Below, one piece after another: positions 58,653-64,000 of a DNA stretch of 64,000 nucleotides; within the stretch, counting starts at the first letter, position 1; each line of letters opens with the position of its first letter. The stretch lies in the NCBI RefSeq assembly GCF_016919405.1, contig NZ_CP070353.1, positions 2,108,001-2,172,000 on the forward strand, read 5' to 3'. A program made the position numbers and the translations under genes. The stretch is from Ensifer sp. PDNC004 (lineage in GTDB: Bacteria > Pseudomonadota > Alphaproteobacteria > Rhizobiales > Rhizobiaceae). Under the pieces are notes generated by a model. That model had not been told where the DNA came from, did no database searches, and saw only the letters and a list, made by a program, of their open reading frames with translations.

Positions 58653-59762
58653 ATGTATCGTTCGACGAAACCTGCAGATACCGCCGAACTGACGGAGCTG
58701 ATTTACGGCGCCGCCTTTGGCGATTGCGGCTGGCAGGATTTTCTCGACCGGCTGACGACGACCATGCCCAACGGGCGTTCAGCGCTCCATTACCATGACC
58801 TCGCGTCGCCATCGGCCTGCGTGCCCTATGTCTCGGGCTTTACCCCCGATGCCATCGACCAGTTCAACGATCACTTTGCGGCCATCAACCCCTGGATACC
58901 GAAATCGGTTCTCGTGCCGGTGGGGCGCGGCCTCTCGGGCGAGCATATCGTCTCGCGCGCGGAGCTGATGAAATCGGAATTCTACAATGACTGGCTGAAG
59001 CGCCAGACCGGCAGCGAGACCACCGTCGGCGTGACCATCGTGCGCAGCCCGACGCGGACCTTGCTCCTGTCGACCTGCACCTCTTCGACGGACGAGGACC
59101 TCAACCAGCAGGCGGCCGACCAGTACACGCTCCTTGCACCCCACCTGAAGCGCGCCTTCGACTTTCTGCGGCGGCGCGACCTGATGATGGCCGAGCAGCA
59201 CGAAGGCCGGACCCTGCTCGATACGATCGGCGTCGGCGTGATCTATGTGGGCGACAATCTGCGCATCCGCTCGATGAACCACAACGCCGAACGAATGGCG
59301 GCGAACGGCTCGCCGTTCCGGATCGCGGTCAACGGCCGCCTGTTCATGGACGAACCGGAAACCAATGCGGCACTCGAGCTTCTGGCCTCGCCGGTCGGCG
59401 CCCCGGCGCAGCCGCAGTTGCGCGTCGTCAGGACCGCCGAACACGGCGCCTTCCGCGTCACCCTGGTCCGGCGAAGCGCCAGCATCTTTACCGAGCTTCT
59501 CGACGGGCCGACGGTTGCGGTTCTGATCGAGCCTGCGACGTCGCTCATCGGCGATCTCAGGCACGACCATCTGAAGGACCATTACGGTCTGACCCCGGCT
59601 GAGATCCGCATTGCCTGCGGCATCGCCGCCGGCCTGACGCTGAAGGAAATGTCGCAGGCCCACGGAGTCAGTTACGAGACGACCCGGACACAGCTCAAAA
59701 GCATCTATGCCAAGACCCGGGTCAATTCGCAGGCCGCACTCGTCAAGCTGCTGATGCGCTGA
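58653..59762 (+). CDS. Helix-turn-helix LuxR-type regulator, 369 residues
   Basis: A large N-terminal region (about 1-290) with PAS-like parts and no AHL motifs, followed by a C-terminal LuxR helix-turn-helix (YGLTPAEIRIACGIAAGLTLKEMSQAHGVSYETTRTQLKSIYAKT, about 312-360). The signal is unknown. It stands alone, divergent-convergent with a LysR gene. The start MYRSTK lacks a strong site. Confidence 0.85.
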   Translation: MYRSTKPADTAELTELIYGAAFGDCGWQDFLDRLTTTMPNGRSALHYHDLASPSACVPYVSGFTPDAIDQFNDHFAAINPWIPKSVLVPVGRGLSGEHIVSRAELMKSEFYNDWLKRQTGSETTVGVTIVRSPTRTLLLSTCTSSTDEDLNQQAADQYTLLAPHLKRAFDFLRRRDLMMAEQHEGRTLLDTIGVGVIYVGDNLRIRSMNHNAERMAANGSPFRIAVNGRLFMDEPETNAALELLASPVGAPAQPQLRVVRTAEHGAFRVTLVRRSASIFTELLDGPTVAVLIEPATSLIGDLRHDHLKDHYGLTPAEIRIACGIAAGLTLKEMSQAHGVSYETTRTQLKSIYAKTRVNSQAALVKLLMR

Positions 59763-59828
59763 TCCGTACCCACGAAGCACCTGGCAGCGGCGTTCCCTGC
59801 AACCGGAGCCAACAGTGGCTTGCCCGTC

Positions 59829-60710
59829 TCAGCTGCGGCGTGGTCGCTTTCCGGCAAAGATATCTACGTGACTGCGCAAGAGCTTCGTCATGCGATCGAC
59901 CACTGTTCGTATCTCCTTGCGGTGCCTGTCCTCGTTGTTCATGACGATCCATTGCCGGTGCCGGAGCGCCGGGATCTCCTCGCCGGCGCGCTCCAGCATC
60001 GGATCGAGATCGCCGACAAAGCAGGGAAGCACCGCACAGCCGGCGCCGGCGCGTGCGAGATCAAGCAGCGAGCGCGGCCGCGTGACCGTGGCGACGATCC
60101 GTCCCTCCCAGCCCCCCTTCACCTGCTCGTGCGGCCAGCGCAGATAGGCGGAGATCGCCTCCTCCTCGCCGACGGCCACCCATCGCGCGCTCGCGCCCGG
60201 CGGCGCGTTCTTCTGACGATAGGCGGCATAGGCGACGTCGCCGACCGGACTTGCCGCCAGATAGGCCTCTTCCGGCTCGAAGGCGCGGATGCCGATGTCG
60301 GTCTCGCGATAAGCGAGGCTGGCGCGTGTCTCGCCGACGGTTATCGCCAGGCTGAAGCCGTCCCTTTCGGTGCAGAGCGCCGGAAAGTTTTCCGCCAGCA
60401 GCCAGGCGATCCAGGTGCCGACGGTGATGCGGACTGTCGCGCCCTCGCCTTCCTGGCGCCAGCTCTCGACCCGGCGCGCCGCCGATTCCATTTCCTGAAG
60501 CTGCTCGAACAGAAGTTCGCCATCGCCGGTGAGCTGGTAGCCGGTCTGGCTGCGCAGAAACAGCGTGCGGCCGGTGCGCTCCTCGAGCTCCAGCATCCGC
60601 CGGCCGACGGTCGCCGGGCTCGACCCGAGCGCCTGCGCTGCTCCAGTGAGCCCGCCGGCGCGCGCCACGCTCATGAAACAGCGATAGATATCCCAATCCA
60701 TGTCTTTCAT
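59829..60710 (-). CDS. LysR-family regulator
   Basis: A 293-residue LysR regulator. The helix-turn-helix is FMSVARAGGLTGAAQALGSSPATVGRRMLELEE, with a substrate-binding effector domain after it. MDWDIYR is the start. Targets are unknown; the divergent 67-residue protein gene lies 89 bases away. Confidence 0.9.
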   Translation of the reverse strand: MKDMDWDIYRCFMSVARAGGLTGAAQALGSSPATVGRRMLELEERTGRTLFLRSQTGYQLTGDGELLFEQLQEMESAARRVESWRQEGEGATVRITVGTWIAWLLAENFPALCTERDGFSLAITVGETRASLAYRETDIGIRAFEPEEAYLAASPVGDVAYAAYRQKNAPPGASARWVAVGEEEAISAYLRWPHEQVKGGWEGRIVATVTRPRSLLDLARAGAGCAVLPCFVGDLDPMLERAGEEIPALRHRQWIVMNNEDRHRKEIRTVVDRMTKLLRSHVDIFAGKRPRRS

Positions 60711-60799
60711 TTCTGAAAAACATAGAGCGATATCCGATGTATGTAAAACTGGTTTTGCTGCATAAAAGAAGTGATGCCCATCAACTGAGGAGCATCACG

Positions 60800-61003
60800 A
60801 TGGAAATGATGGCAATGGTCTACATCGCCGACATGGCCCTGAAAACGCGCCGCTGGGACGAGGATTTCGATCCGAAACCGCCTGGCCTTCTACGTCGGGC
60901 GTTCACAACACTCGCGGCCGCAGTCACCAAGCGACGCAAGAGCAGCCTCCACGCCGATAAAAAAAGCACCGCGAAGCCCTGCGGCCACGCGGTGCAATGT
61001 TAG
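60800..61003 (+). CDS. Small basic hypothetical protein, 67 residues
   Basis: An unrecognised protein starting MEMMAMVYIADMALKTRRWDED and ending in a Lys/Arg/Cys-rich tail. GAGGAG sits eight bases before the ATG, a strong site. It has no membrane segment and is divergent from the LysR gene, which may control it. Confidence 0.6.
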   Translation: MEMMAMVYIADMALKTRRWDEDFDPKPPGLLRRAFTTLAAAVTKRRKSSLHADKKSTAKPCGHAVQC

Positions 61004-61093
61004 CCCCTGCCCTTGTTATGTCGCACGGTATCGGGTGCCGTGCTTTCGGCTGGCGACGTTGCCTGCCGCCAGCGAAACCCTTTGCCGGACGCC

Positions 61094-63619
61094 TCAGGCT
61101 GCCCGGTAGGTGTCGTAGTCTTCCGCCTCCGGCTCCAGCCGGAACTGCTCGACCAGCATCATCAGCGTGTCGGCCTGGTTGGCGAGTGCGCGGCTCGTCG
61201 CCGTCGCCTCTTCCACCATCGAGGCGTTCTGCTGCGTCATCTGGTCCATCTGGTTGACCGATCCATTGACCTCGTTGAGCGCTACGGCCTGATCCCGGCT
61301 TGCGGTCGCAATCATCTCGACATGCTGGCTGACGGTGACGATCTGGGCGCTGATCGAGGCCAGCACTTCGCCGGTTTCCTTGACCAGGTGCGAACCGGCA
61401 TTGACCTCGTTGGTCGACTTGTTGATGAGCCCCTTGATCTCACGCGCGGCCTCCGCCGAGCGCTGCGCCAGTTCGCGCACCTCCTGGGCGACGACGGCAA
61501 ACCCCTTGCCGGCCTCTCCAGCACGCGCCGCCTCGATACCGGCGTTGAGCGCCAGAAGGTTAGTCTGGAAGGCGATGTCGTCGATCACCTCGATGATCTG
61601 CTCGATCTGGCGCGAAGCCTCCTCGATGCGTCCCATGGCGGCGATCGCGTTAGTGACGACGGTCGCCGAACTGTCGGCGCTGCGCTTCGTCTGGATCACC
61701 GCATGGTTGGCCTCGCCGGCACGCTCGGCCGAGGAACGGACGGTGACGGTGATCTGATCGACGGCGGCCGCGGTTTCTTCAAGCGAGGCGGCCTGGGCCT
61801 CCGTGCGCTTCGACAACGAATCTGCCGCATGATGCATGCTGGAGCCGCTCTCCTGGATCGCCTGCGCATTGGCGCGGATCTGGGCGAGCGTGTCCTGCAG
61901 GCGGATCAGCGAACCGTTGAAGTCCTGGCGCAGCTGCTCGAGGCGACCATGGAACGGCACGTCGATCTGGCGCGACAGGTCACCCTGGGCCAGGCGGCCA
62001 AGGCCAGCGGCAAGCTCGCTGACGGCGAGATCAATCTGGCGATCGAGCTCGCGCTTTTCCTGGTCGTTGCGGCTGCGCTCCATATCGGCGCGCGTCCGCT
62101 GCTCTTCGCTTTCGGCCTCGATGCGGACCTTGGAGAGCGCGTTCTCCTTGAACACGCCAAGGGCACGCGCCATGTCGCCGATTTCGTCGCGGCGGCCGTC
62201 GCCGTCGATCGTCGTGTCGAGGCGGCCATCGGCGAGACGACGCATTGCCGCGGTGATCTGGCCGATCGGCTTCTTCAGCGTCAGCGTCAGGGCGATGCCG
62301 GCCAAAAGCGCGATGACGACACCGGCAACGGTCGCGGCGACCGAGATCTGGTTCGCCTCGTTACGCTCGGTTCCGGCGGCAACCTTCTGCTGTTCGGCAA
62401 ATTCGGTGAGGTCGGTCCAGATCTGGTTGATCGATTGTCCGGCGGCGTCGAAGTCTGCGGTGCGCTTGACGGTGATCTCGACGAGCGCCGCGGCATCCTT
62501 CTTCATCGCCGTCAGGATCGGCATCAGCGTGTCGGCGATCTTGTCGAAGGAGGCGCCGTCGCTCGCGACACCGCGAAGCGTCGCCATGTTCTGCTGAACG
62601 GCGAGCGACTTGTCGAGCAGCTTCTGGCGATTGCTCTCGTTCGTCAGGCCCATGAAGGTGGCTGCGGAAATCTGGATATCGGTGATCGACGACGAAAGCC
62701 TGCGGGTGGCGGTCAGAACCGATTCCGTCGTGACGATCTGCTCGTCGAGTTCGGCGAAAATCCGCGTCGCGTCGCGCATCTTGCCGACGGACGCCGCTTC
62801 CAGGCGGAAGCTCGCCGTGCGGAAGCGGTCGACATATTTGGAGATCCCGGCAAGCGTTTCCGGTCCGGCCGGCGCCTTCAGGATGGCGCCGATCTCGCTC
62901 GAAGCCGAGGTGATGGTCTCGGTGAGCGACTTTTCGTCCTTCGGCAGCAGGCGGAAAATATCACGCTCGGTGCGGCCGATCATCGGGAAGCGTTCCTTGA
63001 CCGCCTTCAGCTTGTCGTCGACGGTGATCGCCTTGCTCACTTCGGTGCCGAACTCGTTGAAGAAGCGGCTTGCGCGCATCAGCTTTTCGGCTTCGCGCAG
63101 CATGGTCTTGGCGGCGTTCTCGCTCTTGCGAACGGCGTATTGCAGGCGGTTCGATTCTTCGTTGATCTTGGCACGCTCGATCAGCAGGGCGTCGAGGTTC
63201 GAGTTCATTGCCGTGCGCAGGTCCTGCTCGCCAACGTGCAGCGTCCAAAGGCCGCCGATGCGGGCCTCGATGTCGCTCGTCGCCGCGATCGCCGCCTTCA
63301 GTTCGTCCTGGCCGTTCTGGCCGGCGACCTGTGCAGCGGTATCGGCGAGCACGTCCTTCTGCGCCGAAATCGTCGACTGCACGGCATCACGGGTTTCTTC
63401 GGTAGTCGAATGCAGGAAGGCGTTCATGCCCGCATAGACATCCTTGAAGCCACTCAAGGTCTGCAACACGCTGTTGGAAATCTCCATGCGTCCCTGAAGC
63501 AGGCCGGACGCATAGAGGCCGGTGATACCGACGGCACAGATGCTGACGACGAAGGGCAGGATGAAAAACAGCACCTTCGTCTGGATCTTGAAACGGGCAA
63601 GAATTCTATCGATGAACAT
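61094..63619 (-). CDS. Methyl-accepting chemotaxis protein
   Basis: An 841-residue transmembrane chemoreceptor. TM1 is near residues 15-36 ([21 protein letters not shown]), a long periplasmic helical sensor of about 350 residues follows, then TM2 ([22 protein letters not shown]), a HAMP domain and the signalling domain with the invariant hairpin [20 protein letters not shown]. There is no C-terminal CheR-binding pentapeptide (it ends DYDTYRAA). The ligand is unknown. The ATG after AAGG was chosen over a GTG three codons earlier. Confidence 0.94.
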   Translation of the reverse strand: MFIDRILARFKIQTKVLFFILPFVVSICAVGITGLYASGLLQGRMEISNSVLQTLSGFKDVYAGMNAFLHSTTEETRDAVQSTISAQKDVLADTAAQVAGQNGQDELKAAIAATSDIEARIGGLWTLHVGEQDLRTAMNSNLDALLIERAKINEESNRLQYAVRKSENAAKTMLREAEKLMRASRFFNEFGTEVSKAITVDDKLKAVKERFPMIGRTERDIFRLLPKDEKSLTETITSASSEIGAILKAPAGPETLAGISKYVDRFRTASFRLEAASVGKMRDATRIFAELDEQIVTTESVLTATRRLSSSITDIQISAATFMGLTNESNRQKLLDKSLAVQQNMATLRGVASDGASFDKIADTLMPILTAMKKDAAALVEITVKRTADFDAAGQSINQIWTDLTEFAEQQKVAAGTERNEANQISVAATVAGVVIALLAGIALTLTLKKPIGQITAAMRRLADGRLDTTIDGDGRRDEIGDMARALGVFKENALSKVRIEAESEEQRTRADMERSRNDQEKRELDRQIDLAVSELAAGLGRLAQGDLSRQIDVPFHGRLEQLRQDFNGSLIRLQDTLAQIRANAQAIQESGSSMHHAADSLSKRTEAQAASLEETAAAVDQITVTVRSSAERAGEANHAVIQTKRSADSSATVVTNAIAAMGRIEEASRQIEQIIEVIDDIAFQTNLLALNAGIEAARAGEAGKGFAVVAQEVRELAQRSAEAAREIKGLINKSTNEVNAGSHLVKETGEVLASISAQIVTVSQHVEMIATASRDQAVALNEVNGSVNQMDQMTQQNASMVEEATATSRALANQADTLMMLVEQFRLEPEAEDYDTYRAA

Positions 63620-64000
63620 GGAAAACACCTTGGCTCGCAGCTCGCATTCGCCTCCCCCGACGGCTCGCTAGGTCTCCGCACTCAACGACAGGGCGTGAAT
63701 GTGCGAACGATCGAGAGCCACCCGATGCGCAAACAGGCTGATGTTTTTCGAAAAATCATGCGGCGCACACCGCCAGTCCGTCGGCAATCATTGCGGATCC
63801 ACGGCGCCACTCCTCGGCAACGTGAACCTGACGAAACTCACATCGTCGCACTATCTGTTTTGAACGATTAAAATTTGTATAAGCGCATTCAACCCGCGGC
63901 AGAAAATCCGTAGGCATGCGCGGACGCGTCAATTGCGCCCGAGAGGCGGCCGCTTAAGGCCGATCCCCTGAACTCAGAACCAGAGAGCCGGAAGGGCTGC
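63620..64000. other. Window end without a supported gene
   Basis: 381 bases upstream of the chemoreceptor gene. No frame has a family, ribosome site or clean start; a gene may begin beyond the window. It should contain the chemoreceptor promoter. Confidence 0.4.

Noticed and set aside
61013..63871. A 952-codon frame opposite the chemoreceptor gene
   Set aside because: Antisense of the MCP heptads; no known domain.

Overview
The window is a gene-dense, high-GC stretch of chromosome from an alphaproteobacterium of the Rhizobiaceae, most likely Ensifer/Sinorhizobium. The evidence is the combination of rirA, a CbrA-type cell-cycle kinase, a PHB phasin, a NepR/PhyR general-stress pair, dpp and pot ABC operons, acetoacetyl-CoA synthetase, isocitrate lyase and an alphaproteobacterial-type tRNA-His with A73. 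From memory the gene order closely follows one arm of the S. meliloti chromosome; this is recollection, not a search. There are no phage genes, insertion sequences, CRISPR arrays or rRNA genes. Two tRNAs are present (Gln-CUG and His-GUG).

Layout. 1-9.2 kb: the 3' end of an OxyR-like regulator, a Tat-exported dienelactone hydrolase, an AdhP-type alcohol dehydrogenase, a MAPEG protein, guaB, a metallo-beta-lactamase-fold hydrolase divergent from an MFS exporter, a rhizobial hairpin repeat, and a stand-alone FtsI-like transpeptidase. 9.5-12.6 kb: a VOC protein, the rlmE-ppx/gppA pair and tRNA-Gln. 12.9-18.5 kb: an FAH-family enzyme, a Pro/Thr-rich membrane protein, a TetR-SDR divergent pair with two visible operators, and a DadA-type oxidase. 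18.0-23.5 kb: a general-stress island, described below. 23.5-33 kb: ridA, the dppABCDF operon, a LuxR solo, a receiver-only response regulator, and the iron regulator rirA divergent from a ferric-iron binding protein. 33-39 kb: a frameshifted M48 protease, mmsA with its LysR neighbour, an adenylate cyclase-TPR protein and tRNA-His. 39-45 kb: a phasin with PhaR-like operators, cbrA and an iron-type ABC permease. 45-54 kb: acetoacetyl-CoA synthetase, an AsmA-like protein and the potFGHI operon. 54-64 kb: a fatty acid desaturase, an XRE/ScfR-type regulator divergent from aceA, LuxR and LysR regulators, and a methyl-accepting chemotaxis protein.

How the genes work together. The most coherent novelty is between about 14.4 and 23.5 kb. 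An orphan NepR anti-sigma/PhyR pair has no sigma factor gene beside it but sits among six exact GGAAC-N16/17-CGTT sequences, the promoter type read by the alphaproteobacterial general-stress sigma factor (EcfG/RpoE2). These precede mostly tiny, poorly described membrane or envelope proteins: a DUF1328 protein, a 29-residue candidate, a UPF0114 protein, a 64-residue charged protein, a Cys-containing secreted protein with CsbD, a Pro/Thr-rich anchored protein, and a 56-residue membrane protein translationally coupled to an AI-2E-family transporter. The carbon-storage theme (phasin, acetoacetyl-CoA synthetase, isocitrate lyase, desaturase) and the iron theme (rirA, binding protein, permease) are the other visible functional groupings.
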